A DNA stretch of 38,210 nt from Corallococcus llansteffanensis (GTDB taxonomy: Bacteria > Myxococcota > Myxococcia > Myxococcales > Myxococcaceae): NCBI RefSeq assembly GCF_003612055.1, contig NZ_RAWB01000020.1, forward strand, positions 1 to 38,210. The letters run 5' to 3'. Shown here piece after piece: positions 31,199 through 38,210 of this stretch (the first letter of the stretch is position 1; each line of letters begins with the position of its first letter). The notes below the pieces were generated by a model. That model was given only the letters and a program-made list of their open reading frames with translations. It was not told the origin of the DNA and ran no database searches. The position numbers and the translations under genes were made by a program.

Positions 31199-34100
31199 GC
31201 ACCCCTTTCGAGTTCCGGCTCAATGGCCAGACCGTCCGGGTCGACGACGCGTCGCCCAACACCACGCTGCTGGACCACCTGCGCTCGCGCGGGCTGACGG
31301 GCACCAAGCAGGGCTGCGCCGAGGGCGACTGCGGCGCCTGCACCGTGGCGATGGTGGATCAGGACCACCAGGGCCAGAAGAACCTGCGCGCCTTCAACAG
31401 CTGCATCGCGCTGCTGCCCATGGTGGCCGGCCGCGAGCTCGTCACCGTGGAGGGCGTGGGTCAGCGCGGCGCGCCCCACCCCGTGCAGCAGGCCATGGTG
31501 AAGCACTACGGCTCGCAGTGCGGCTTCTGCACCCCGGGCTTCGTCGTCTCCATGGTGGAGGCGTACTGTCGCAAGGACGCGGGCTCGCCGGAGGCCGTGG
31601 CGGATCAGCTCTGCGGCAACATCTGCCGCTGCACCGGCTACCGGCCCATCCGCGACGCGATGATGGACGCGCTCGCCACCCGCGATGCGAAGGGCGTTGG
31701 GCCCGCGCTCCCGGGCGTCTCGCTGGAGGGGCCACCCTCCCCCTTGCCGCCCCTGCGCTACGAGGCGCGGGACGGGCTGTTCCTGCGGCCCGCCACGTTC
31801 GAGGACCTGCTCGCGCTGCGCGCCCTGCACCCGGAGGCGATGCTCGTGGCCGGGGCCACCGAGCTGGGCGTGGACATCACCAAGAAGTCGCGCCGCTACC
31901 CCTTCCTCATCTCCACCGAGGGCGTGGAGTCCCTGCGCGCCATCCGCCGTGAAGCGGACGGCTGGTACGTGGGCGGCGCCGCGTCGCTGGTGGACGTGGA
32001 GGACGCACTGGGCGCGGAGGTGCCGGAGCTCGCGAAGATGCTCAACGTCTTCGCCTCGCGGCAGATCCGCCACCGCGCCACGCTGTCGGGCAACCTCGTC
32101 ACGGCCTCGCCCATTGGCGACCTGGCGCCGGTGCTGCTCGCGCTGGACGCCCGCCTCGTCCTCGCGTCCGTGCGCGGCGAGCGGACGGTGGCGCTCAGCG
32201 ACTTCTTCCTCGCCTACCGCAAGACGGCGCTCCAGCCGGACGAGGTCGTCCGCGTCATCGTCGTCCCCCACGCGCCCGCGAAGGACAGCGGCCTCCAGCG
32301 CCACGCGGACAGCTTCAAGGTGTCCAAGCGCCGCGAGCTGGACATCAGCATCGTCGCGGCGGGCTTCTGCATCGAAACGGACGCGCTGGGCCTCGTGCGC
32401 ACCGCGAGGCTCGCCTACGGCGGCGTGGCGGCCACCCCCGTGCGCGCGCGCGACACCGAGGCCCTGCTCGTGGGCCACCCCTGGAACGCTGAAGCGGTGG
32501 CCCGCGTGCGGGCGACCCTGGCGCGCGAGTTCTCCCCCATCACCGACCTGCGCGGCAGCGCGGACTACCGGCGTGGGCTGGTGGTGTCGCTGCTGGAGAA
32601 GTTCGCCTCCGGCGAGCGCAGTCCCGTGCTGGACGCGCGCCCCCGCTTCGTCACCGGAGCGCCTGCCGCATCACCTGAGCCCGCCGCATCACCTGAGCCC
32701 GCCGCGGCGCTAGAGCCCGCGGCGGACACGGGGCGCGAGCTGCGCCACGAGAGCGCGCTGGGCCACGTGACGGGCAGCGCGCAGTACGTGGACGACCTCG
32801 CGCAGCGCCGGCCCATGTTGACGGTGTGGCCGGTGATGTCGCCGCACGCGCACGCGCGCATCCTCCGCCGCGACGCGAGCCCGGCGCTGAAGGTGCCCGG
32901 CGTGGTGAAGGTGCTGCTCGCGGAGGACATCCCGGGCATGAACGACACCGGGCCCATCCGCCACGACGAGCCACTGCTCGCGAAGGACGAGGTCCTCTTC
33001 CACGCGCAGGTGGTGGCGCTCGTCGTCGGGGAGACGCCCGAGGCCTGCCGCGAGGGCGCCCGCCAGGTGGTGGTGGACTACGAGCCGCTGCCCGCCGTGC
33101 TCACGCTGGACGAGGCCCGTGCGCAGGGCAGCTACCACACCGAGCCGCACGTCATCCGCCGGGGCGACGTGGACAGCGCGCTCGCGTCCAGCCCCCACCG
33201 GCTGGACGGCCAGTTCGAGATGGGCGGCCAGGAGCACTTCTACCTGGAGACGCACGCCGCCTTCGCGGAGCCGGGCGAGGACGGCGACCTCACCGTGACG
33301 TCCTCCACCCAGCACCCGTCGGAGGTGCAGGCCGTCATCGCGCACGTGCTGCACCTGCCCCGCAGCCGCGTGGTGGTGAAGGCGCCCCGCATGGGCGGCG
33401 GCTTCGGCGGCAAGGAGACACAAGGCAACGCGCCCGCCGCGCTGGTGGCGCTGGCCGCGGTGCACACGGGCCGCGCGGTGAAGTGGATGCTGGACCGGGA
33501 CATCGACATGGTGGTCACCGGCAAACGCCACCCGTTCCACGCGGACTGGGAGGTGGGCTTCGACGCCACGGGCCGGCTGCTGGCGCTGCGCGCGGACCTC
33601 GTGTCCAACGGCGGCTGGTCGCTGGACCTGTCCGAGTCCATCACCGATCGCGCCCTCTTCCACCTGGACAACGGCTACTACGTGCCGTCGGTGCGCTACA
33701 CCGGGCGCGTGGCGAAGACGCACCTCGTCTCCAACACCGCCTTCCGGGGCTTCGGCGGGCCGCAGGGCATGCTGGTGATGGAGGACATCCTGGGGCGCAT
33801 CGCGCGCGTGCTGGGCCTCGCGCCGGAGACCGTGCGCCAGCGAAACCTCTACGACGGCACCGGCGACACCAACACCACGCACTACGGCCAGGAGCTGGAG
33901 GACAACCGGCTGCCGAAGCTGTGGAACGACCTGCTGGAGTCGTCCGACTTCGCGAAGCGCCGCGCGCAGGTGGATGCGTTCAACGCGAAGAGCCCCCGCA
34001 TCAAGCGCGGCCTCGCCATCACGCCGATGAAGTTCGGCATCTCCTTCACCGCCACCTTCCTCAACCAGGCGGGCGCGCTGGTGCACGTGTACCGCGACGG

Positions 34101-35076
34101 CTCCGTGCTGCTGTCGCATGGCGGCACGGAGATGGGGCAGGGGCTGCACACCAAGATTCAAGGCGTGGCCATGCGCGAGCTGGGCCTGTCCGCGGACCGC
34201 GTGCGCGTGGCGCAGACGGCCACCGACAAGGTGCCCAACACGTCCGCGACGGCGGCCTCCAGCGGCTCGGACCTCAACGGCGCGGCGGTGCGCGAGGCGT
34301 GCATCACCCTGCGCGAGCGGCTGGCGCCGGTGGCGGCGCGGATGCTCGTGCAGCGGCACGGCCAGGCGGTGTCCCCGGACGCACTGGTGTTCCAGGACGG
34401 GCACATCGCCGCGGCGTCGCGGCCCGGCCAGGGGCTGCCCTTCGCGGACGTGGTGGAGGAGGCGTACCGCGACCGCGTGGGCCTGTCCGTCACGGGCTAT
34501 TACCGCACGCCGGGCATCGGCTACGACCGGGTGAAGGGGCGGGGCAAGCCCTTCCTCTACTTCGCCTACGGCGCGGCGGTGAGCGAGGTGGAGGTGGACG
34601 GCGACACGGGCATGAAGCGCGTGGTGCGCTCGGACCTGCTGGAGGACGTGGGGGATTCGCTCAACCCCGGCGTGGACCGGGGCCAGGTGGAGGGCGGCTT
34701 CGTGCAGGGCCTGGGGTGGCTCACCGGCGAAGAGCTGAAGTGGGACGCGAAGGGGCGGCTGCTCACGCACTCGGCCAGCACCTACGCGGTGCCCGCCTTC
34801 AGCGACGCGCCCATCGACCTGCGCGTGTCATTCGTGGAGCGGGCGGAGCAGCAGGGCGTCATCCACGGCAGCAAGGCCGTGGGAGAGCCCCCGCTGATGC
34901 TGGCCCTGTCCGTGCGCGAGGCGCTGCGCGACGCGGTGTCCGCCTTCGGACAGCCGGGCGGCGACGTGGAGCTGCCCTCGCCCGCCACGCACGAGGCGCT
35001 GTTCCTCTCCATCCAGAAGCGTCGCGCCCGGGAGGTGGACGTTCCGGCTCTGGACGCCGCGCGTGAGGTGGCGTGA
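31195..35076 (+). CDS. Fused single-chain xanthine dehydrogenase (Fe-S, FAD and molybdopterin domains)
   Basis: This 1293-residue protein oxidises hypoxanthine to xanthine and then urate. Residues 1-150 bind two [2Fe-2S] clusters: C41, C46, C49, C70, and C109, C112, C144, C146 (CGNICRCTGYR). Residues about 185-475 are the FAD domain (LVAGATELGVDITKKS, ATLSGNLVTASPIGDLAP). A linker of three 6-residue repeats, AASPEP-AASPEP-AAALEP, spans about 491-508. The molybdopterin domain then runs from GSAQYVDDL to the end, with GGGFGGKE, AFRGFGGPQG and the catalytic base Glu1231 in VGEPPL. Most bacteria split this into XdhA and XdhB; the one-piece layout resembles the eukaryotic enzyme. It is coupled to xdhC. 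A related aldehyde oxidase activity is possible, but the partner and motifs favour xanthine. Confidence 0.93.
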   Translation: MSTPFEFRLNGQTVRVDDASPNTTLLDHLRSRGLTGTKQGCAEGDCGACTVAMVDQDHQGQKNLRAFNSCIALLPMVAGRELVTVEGVGQRGAPHPVQQAMVKHYGSQCGFCTPGFVVSMVEAYCRKDAGSPEAVADQLCGNICRCTGYRPIRDAMMDALATRDAKGVGPALPGVSLEGPPSPLPPLRYEARDGLFLRPATFEDLLALRALHPEAMLVAGATELGVDITKKSRRYPFLISTEGVESLRAIRREADGWYVGGAASLVDVEDALGAEVPELAKMLNVFASRQIRHRATLSGNLVTASPIGDLAPVLLALDARLVLASVRGERTVALSDFFLAYRKTALQPDEVVRVIVVPHAPAKDSGLQRHADSFKVSKRRELDISIVAAGFCIETDALGLVRTARLAYGGVAATPVRARDTEALLVGHPWNAEAVARVRATLAREFSPITDLRGSADYRRGLVVSLLEKFASGERSPVLDARPRFVTGAPAASPEPAASPEPAAALEPAADTGRELRHESALGHVTGSAQYVDDLAQRRPMLTVWPVMSPHAHARILRRDASPALKVPGVVKVLLAEDIPGMNDTGPIRHDEPLLAKDEVLFHAQVVALVVGETPEACREGARQVVVDYEPLPAVLTLDEARAQGSYHTEPHVIRRGDVDSALASSPHRLDGQFEMGGQEHFYLETHAAFAEPGEDGDLTVTSSTQHPSEVQAVIAHVLHLPRSRVVVKAPRMGGGFGGKETQGNAPAALVALAAVHTGRAVKWMLDRDIDMVVTGKRHPFHADWEVGFDATGRLLALRADLVSNGGWSLDLSESITDRALFHLDNGYYVPSVRYTGRVAKTHLVSNTAFRGFGGPQGMLVMEDILGRIARVLGLAPETVRQRNLYDGTGDTNTTHYGQELEDNRLPKLWNDLLESSDFAKRRAQVDAFNAKSPRIKRGLAITPMKFGISFTATFLNQAGALVHVYRDGSVLLSHGGTEMGQGLHTKIQGVAMRELGLSADRVRVAQTATDKVPNTSATAASSGSDLNGAAVREACITLRERLAPVAARMLVQRHGQAVSPDALVFQDGHIAAASRPGQGLPFADVVEEAYRDRVGLSVTGYYRTPGIGYDRVKGRGKPFLYFAYGAAVSEVEVDGDTGMKRVVRSDLLEDVGDSLNPGVDRGQVEGGFVQGLGWLTGEELKWDAKGRLLTHSASTYAVPAFSDAPIDLRVSFVERAEQQGVIHGSKAVGEPPLMLALSVREALRDAVSAFGQPGGDVELPSPATHEALFLSIQKRRAREVDVPALDAAREVA
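32665..32718 (+). repeat. 18-bp tandem repeat in the xanthine dehydrogenase hinge
   Basis: Two identical 18-bp units (32665-32682 and 32683-32700, GCCGCATCACCTGAGCCC) and a diverged third (32701-32718) encode AASPEP, AASPEP and AAALEP. They lie at the junction of the XdhA-like and XdhB-like halves and likely lengthen a flexible Pro/Ala linker. Confidence 0.9.
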
Positions 35077-35158
35077 ACCCGGCGCGGGTGCGGCAACATG
35101 CCACGGCATGTCCACCTGGACCGTGCGTTAGACGGGGGCATCTTTCAAGGAAGCCCCC
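35077..35158 (+). promoter_or_regulatory. Structured 5' region of the mbnP-mbnH operon
   Basis: This 82-bp spacer carries three dyads: ACCCG-GCG-CGGGT (35077-35089), ACATGCC-AC-GGCATGT (35096-35111) and a hairpin GGGGGC (35134-35139) / GCCCCC (35153-35158). The hairpin's 13-base loop contains the AAGGAA Shine-Dalgarno and it ends directly at the ATG. The first two look like operator half-sites for a dimeric regulator. The third would control ribosome access. No clear -35/-10 is seen. Confidence 0.5.
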
Positions 35159-36031
35159 ATGACCTCCGTGCTCCGCTCCCGCGTCCTGCTCCCACTGGCC
35201 CTCGTTGGTGTTCTCGGTTGTGGTGAGGACGAACCCACGCCTCCCGCAACCCTGACAGTGGACATCCCCGTCGTGGCGCGCGTGGGCACCCAGCCCTTCG
35301 CCTGCGGAAGCGTCTACACGAACGTCGGGACGACGAAGACGACCTACGAGCCGATGGACTTCCGCGTCTACGTCCACGACGTGCGGCTGGTGACGTCGGG
35401 CGGGCAGGAGGTGCCCGTCGCGCTGACGGACGACGGCGTGTGGCAGCGCGAGGGTGTGGTGCTGCTGGACTTCGCGAACAAGGACGGCCTGTGCGCCAAC
35501 GGCACGGCGGGGATGAACCTGTCCATCAAGGGCACGGTGCCCTCGGACACCTACGCGGGCCTGCGCTTCCGGCTGGGCGTGCCGGAGACGTTGAACCACG
35601 GCAACGTGTCCACCGCGCCCGCGCCCCTGGGTGACCAGAGCCTGTTCTGGCACTGGCGCAGCGGCTACCTCTTCACGCGCATCGAGGGCCGCACCGCCGG
35701 CCTGCCGGAGCACGTCATGCACCTGGGCAGCACCGACTGCGCGGCGCTGCCCAGCGGCGATCCGAACGGCACCGCGGGGTGCGCGTACAACAACCGTCCC
35801 GACGTGAGCCTGGACGGCTTCAAGGTCGGGACGAACCAGGTGGTGCTGGACCTGGGCGCGCTCTTCGCGGGCTCCAACCTGGACGTGAACGCCAGCGGGC
35901 CCAACACGGCCGTGGGCTGCATGTCCTCCCAGGGCGACGTGGACTGCGCGCCCATCTTCGAGCGCATGGGGCTCGCGTTCGGGGCGCAGGCCGCGAACCC
36001 CGCGGCGCAGTCCTTCATCCGGGCCGAATAG
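35159..36031 (+). CDS. mbnP: MbnP-like copper-binding lipoprotein (metallo-mystery pair four-Cys protein)
   Basis: This 290-residue protein has a lipoprotein signal (LPLALVGVLGC, acylated Cys21). The mature part starts with the family strand LTVDIPVVARVGTQPFACGSVY and holds six further Cys (49, 112, 194, 208, 254, 263). It also has VYVHDVRLV and the signature SLFWHWRSGYLF (161-172) with Trp164/166, then GLPEHVMHLGSTDC. In the characterised relative, MbnP binds copper and one of its Trp residues is turned into kynurenine by the di-heme partner MbnH; these Trp/His residues are candidates here. It acts in the periplasm or on the membrane surface. The di-heme gene follows 12 bp later, which strongly supports the identification. 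Confidence 0.88.
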   Translation: MTSVLRSRVLLPLALVGVLGCGEDEPTPPATLTVDIPVVARVGTQPFACGSVYTNVGTTKTTYEPMDFRVYVHDVRLVTSGGQEVPVALTDDGVWQREGVVLLDFANKDGLCANGTAGMNLSIKGTVPSDTYAGLRFRLGVPETLNHGNVSTAPAPLGDQSLFWHWRSGYLFTRIEGRTAGLPEHVMHLGSTDCAALPSGDPNGTAGCAYNNRPDVSLDGFKVGTNQVVLDLGALFAGSNLDVNASGPNTAVGCMSSQGDVDCAPIFERMGLAFGAQAANPAAQSFIRAE

Positions 36032-36043
36032 GAGCACGCCGCC

Positions 36044-37189
36044 GTGGCACGACGACGATGGCAGCCGTGGAGGTGTCTGGCGGTGGCGCTGCTGGTCGTG
36101 GGCTGCGGTGAGCCCACACCCGAGCCCGCCGGACCCGCTCCGTATGACTGGAAGCTGCCCGAGGGCTTCCCCACGCCGCGCGTGCCGGAGGACAACCCGA
36201 TGTCGGAGGCGAAGGTCCAGTTGGGCCGGAGCCTCTTCTACGACCAGCGCCTGTCACTCAACGGCACGCAGTCCTGCGGCTCCTGCCACGAGCAGGCCCG
36301 CGCCTTCACCGATGGGCGCACGCACTCGGTGGGCAGCACGGGCCAGACGCACCGCCGCAACGGGCAGGGGCTGGCCAACGTGGCGTATGCGACGAGCCTG
36401 ACGTGGGCCAACTCCGCGCTCCTCACGTTGGAGTCGCAGGCGCTGACGCCGCTGTTCGGCGAGGAGCCGGTGGAGCTGGGGTTCGCGGATCAACAGGAGG
36501 TGTTGCTCGAGCGGTTCCGGTCGGATCCGGAGCTGTCGGCGCGCTTCGCGGAGGCGTTCCCCGCCGCGTCCCCGCCGGTGTCGCTCGCCACGCTGACGTG
36601 GGCGCTGTCGGCCTTCGAGCGGACGCTGCTCTCCGGCACGTCGCCCTATGACCGCTACCTGGCGGGAGGCGCGGTGGACGCGCTGAGCCCCGCCGCCAAG
36701 CGGGGCCTGGCGCTGTTCCTGTCCGAGCGCATGGAGTGCGACCACTGCCACTCCGGCTTCAACTTCCAGGACGCGACGGCGCACGAAGCCACGCCGGAGC
36801 CCATCCTCCCGTTCCACAACACGGGCCTCTACAACGAGGACGGCCGGGGCGCGTACCCGGCCACGGACCCAGGCCTCATCGAACTGACAGGCCGGGCGGA
36901 GGACATGGGGCGCTTCCGCGCGCCGTCCCTGCGCAACGTGGCCGTCACCGCGCCGTACATGCACGACGGCAGCCTGGCGACGCTCTCCGACGTGCTGGAC
37001 CACTACGCGGCGGGAGGCCTCGCGCGGGCCCGGAACGGCGGAGCGGCAAGCCCCCTCCAGAGCGCCTTCGTGCGCGGCTTCACGCTGACGCCCGCGGAGA
37101 AGGCGGACGTCATCGCGTTCCTGGAGTCGCTCACGGACACGGAGTTCCTGCACGACCCGCGCTTCGCGGATCCGAACGCCGCGCCGTGA
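36044..37189 (+). CDS. mbnH: MbnH-like di-heme enzyme (MXAN_0977 type)
   Basis: This 381-residue protein starts at a GTG 12 bp after mbnP, with GGAG upstream. It has a lipoprotein signal (CLAVALLVVGC, acylated Cys21). Two c-type heme sites are present, CGSCH at 78-82 and CDHCH at 232-236, within a cytochrome-c-peroxidase/MauG fold: LGRSLFYDQRLSLNGTQSCGSCH, then GFADQQEVLLERF and the C-terminal FRAPSLRNVAVTAPYMHDGSL with a probable distal-side Met/His. MbnH relatives use peroxide and a high-valent di-heme state to oxidise Trp in MbnP rather than simply detoxify peroxide. The operon with the MbnP-like gene supports that role over a plain peroxidase. Confidence 0.9.
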   Translation: MARRRWQPWRCLAVALLVVGCGEPTPEPAGPAPYDWKLPEGFPTPRVPEDNPMSEAKVQLGRSLFYDQRLSLNGTQSCGSCHEQARAFTDGRTHSVGSTGQTHRRNGQGLANVAYATSLTWANSALLTLESQALTPLFGEEPVELGFADQQEVLLERFRSDPELSARFAEAFPAASPPVSLATLTWALSAFERTLLSGTSPYDRYLAGGAVDALSPAAKRGLALFLSERMECDHCHSGFNFQDATAHEATPEPILPFHNTGLYNEDGRGAYPATDPGLIELTGRAEDMGRFRAPSLRNVAVTAPYMHDGSLATLSDVLDHYAAGGLARARNGGAASPLQSAFVRGFTLTPAEKADVIAFLESLTDTEFLHDPRFADPNAAP

Positions 37190-37195
37190 GCCCGG

Positions 37196-37218
37196 GCCGC
37201 CGCTAACGCGCGGGCGGC
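37196..37218. terminator. Possible bidirectional hairpin after mbnH
   Basis: GCCGCC (37196-37201) and GGCGGC (37213-37218) can form a 6-bp stem with an 11-base loop, in the 13-bp gap and first codons between the convergent mbnH and small-lipoprotein genes. It contains the latter's stop codon. Confidence 0.35.
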
Positions 37219-37388
37219 TTCAGGTCCTCCGGCAGCCGGTCACCCGGGGGACGCTCCAACGTCCCGGGCTGCTCCACGCCGGAGGGCACCTGCACGCCCG
37301 CGTCGGTGGTGGGCAGCGGTGAAACGGGCGGCTTGTCCGAACAGGCGGCAAGCACGCCGACAACCATCACGAAGAGAAGGGGGCGCAT
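37203..37388 (-). CDS. Small Pro-rich lipoprotein, 61 residues
   Basis: The ORF begins MRPLLFVMVVGVLAACSDK. The hydrophobic helix ends in the lipobox LAAC, so the mature 45 residues start at acylated Cys16 and are mostly Pro, Asp and Gly (KPPVSPLPTTDAG to RLPEDLKPPAR). No known domain and no His or Met cluster that would mark a metal site are seen. It follows the YcnI-like gene by 21 bp on the same strand, with GGGAG 9 bases before the ATG, so it is probably co-expressed. It may be an accessory or spacer lipoprotein of the copper locus, but function is unknown. Confidence 0.65.
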   Translation of the reverse strand: MRPLLFVMVVGVLAACSDKPPVSPLPTTDAGVQVPSGVEQPGTLERPPGDRLPEDLKPPAR

Positions 37389-37409
37389 GGTCGTGGTCTC
37401 CCGGCCGCG

Positions 37410-38126
37410 TCAGTACTTCACCCAGATGACCGTGCCCGGATGGATCTCCTTGAGCGGCTGCATGCCGGGCTCCTTCTCGATGAGCGCCTGCGTGACGGGG
37501 TTGAAGCTGTACGCCTGCGCGCCAGACCAGACGATGAGCGCGTCCTTGAACACCGTGAGGTCATGCACGTGCTCCTCCACCGTGTACTGGTTCCAGCCCG
37601 GAAGCCTCGCGGGCAGGAGGTAGAGTGACGGCGCCGGGTTCTCCGCGGGCGCCGTGCCTGCGTCCGCGCCATGGCTGTGCTCGCCGGACGTGCCCGTCCA
37701 CGCCACCGTCGTCTCCACGCCCGCTGGCGTGCGACACGTCTGCTCGGTGGAGAAGAACACCGTGCTGAAGGGCCGGGCGGGCAGCTTCGCGCGCAGGCCG
37801 AAGTGGTAGTAGTGCGAGTCCGTCGCCTTCACCTCCCCCGTCGCCTTCGTCCACGTCACCGCCGTCACGTTGCCGGCCGCGTCCTTCTCCACTTCCGCCT
37901 TGCCGAACGTGGAGTCCACGGGCCGCACGCCCGTGACGCCCGCCGGAATCTGGACCTTCACCCGGTACGTGTCCGCGCCGTCACACCCGTGGCTCACGGT
38001 GAAGTCGGCATCGAACGACGCGCCCGCGTAGGGCGGCGTCGGTCCCGCCACCGCCGCATGCGCGAAGGCGACCGTGGAGAAGAGCGAACCCGCGACGACA
38101 CACACCGGACCCAGGGAAGGCTTCAT
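37410..38126 (-). CDS. YcnI-like (DUF1775) probable copper-binding periplasmic protein
   Basis: This 238-residue protein starts at ATG 38126 with GGAG 7 bases upstream; a longer frame to 38195 is less likely. The signal peptide ends at VAFA, leaving His23 (HAAVAGPTPP) as the predicted mature N-terminus. YcnI proteins bind Cu(II) through this N-terminal His in a mono-histidine brace with nearby Glu/Trp. Further family signs are YAGASFDADFTVSHGCDGAD and VQIPAGVTGVRPV, followed by TWTKATGEVKATDSHYYHFGLRAKLP. The C-terminal 95 residues are an extension not seen in short YcnI proteins, with His-rich segments GEHSHGAD and EEHVHDL. It is convergent with the MbnP/MbnH operon and forms an operon with the small lipoprotein. 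Confidence 0.83.
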   Translation of the reverse strand: MKPSLGPVCVVAGSLFSTVAFAHAAVAGPTPPYAGASFDADFTVSHGCDGADTYRVKVQIPAGVTGVRPVDSTFGKAEVEKDAAGNVTAVTWTKATGEVKATDSHYYHFGLRAKLPARPFSTVFFSTEQTCRTPAGVETTVAWTGTSGEHSHGADAGTAPAENPAPSLYLLPARLPGWNQYTVEEHVHDLTVFKDALIVWSGAQAYSFNPVTQALIEKEPGMQPLKEIHPGTVIWVKY

Positions 38127-38210
38127 CGGCCGACTCCAGACGCAAGAGAGGGCTCGCAGATAGCAGCCCTCCCCCAGCCCCCCGGGTGCGGTCAATTGCC
38201 GCAGCGTCCC

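Noticed and set aside
32710-34770. 686-codon minus-strand ORF
   Set aside because: It is antisense to the well-supported molybdopterin half of xanthine dehydrogenase and has low-complexity Arg/His/Val composition.

Overview
The window is a high-GC bacterial chromosome segment, dense with genes and strongly GC-biased at third codon positions. It most likely comes from a myxobacterium (Myxococcota, Myxococcus/Corallococcus-like). Supporting signs are a DUF2378 (TIGR02265-type) protein, which is essentially myxobacterial, a di-heme enzyme of the MXAN_0977 type with its MbnP-like partner, a near-consensus sigma-54 promoter, and secreted degradative enzymes typical of a predatory soil bacterium. 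No tRNA, rRNA, CRISPR array, insertion sequence or phage gene was seen. The species assignment is inference.

Region 1 (1-10125) looks like an envelope or exopolysaccharide region. A minus-strand operon encodes a GT2 glycosyltransferase, a CelD/BcsL-type GNAT acyltransferase and a GT4 glycosyltransferase cut by the window edge. Then come an alpha/beta hydrolase, a convergent aspartate/glutamate leucyltransferase (bpt) whose stop codon is displaced by an apparent one-base slip in a G6/C6 run, and a 58-residue acidic protein behind a sigma-54 promoter. A second GT2 paralogue overlaps a PLP decarboxylase of the DAP/ornithine type. A convergent ATP-grasp ligase and a SAM methyltransferase-like protein follow. 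Decarboxylase plus ATP-grasp plus glycosyltransferases suggests an amine- or amino-acid-decorated glycan (inference).

Region 2 (10225-18957) holds a zinc-ribbon HELGH membrane protein, an MBL-fold hydrolase overlapping it tail to tail, and an OPT-family transporter. Next is a threonyl-tRNA synthetase lacking the TGS and editing domains, preceded by a short Thr-rich leader ORF and mutually exclusive hairpins: a candidate threonine attenuator. A two-CBS protein, msrB and a GntR-type regulator follow. The regulator's locus carries two identical 25-bp perfect palindromes.

Region 3 (18958-31194) holds a secreted GH18 glycosidase, single-chain purL, an M4 metalloprotease lipoprotein with a C-terminal PPC-like domain, a DUF2378 protein, a cysteine-rich protein, a helical unknown, a DUF2383 ferritin-like protein, and xdhC translationally coupled to xanthine dehydrogenase.

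Region 4 (31195-38210) holds a fused single-chain xanthine dehydrogenase and an apparent copper locus: an MbnP-like lipoprotein with its MbnH-like di-heme partner, convergent with a YcnI-like (DUF1775) protein whose predicted mature N-terminus is His, and a tiny lipoprotein. The strongest candidates for something undescribed are the Thr-leader/short ThrRS unit, the MbnP/MbnH/YcnI copper locus with its structured 5' region, and the sigma-54-driven acidic mini-protein.
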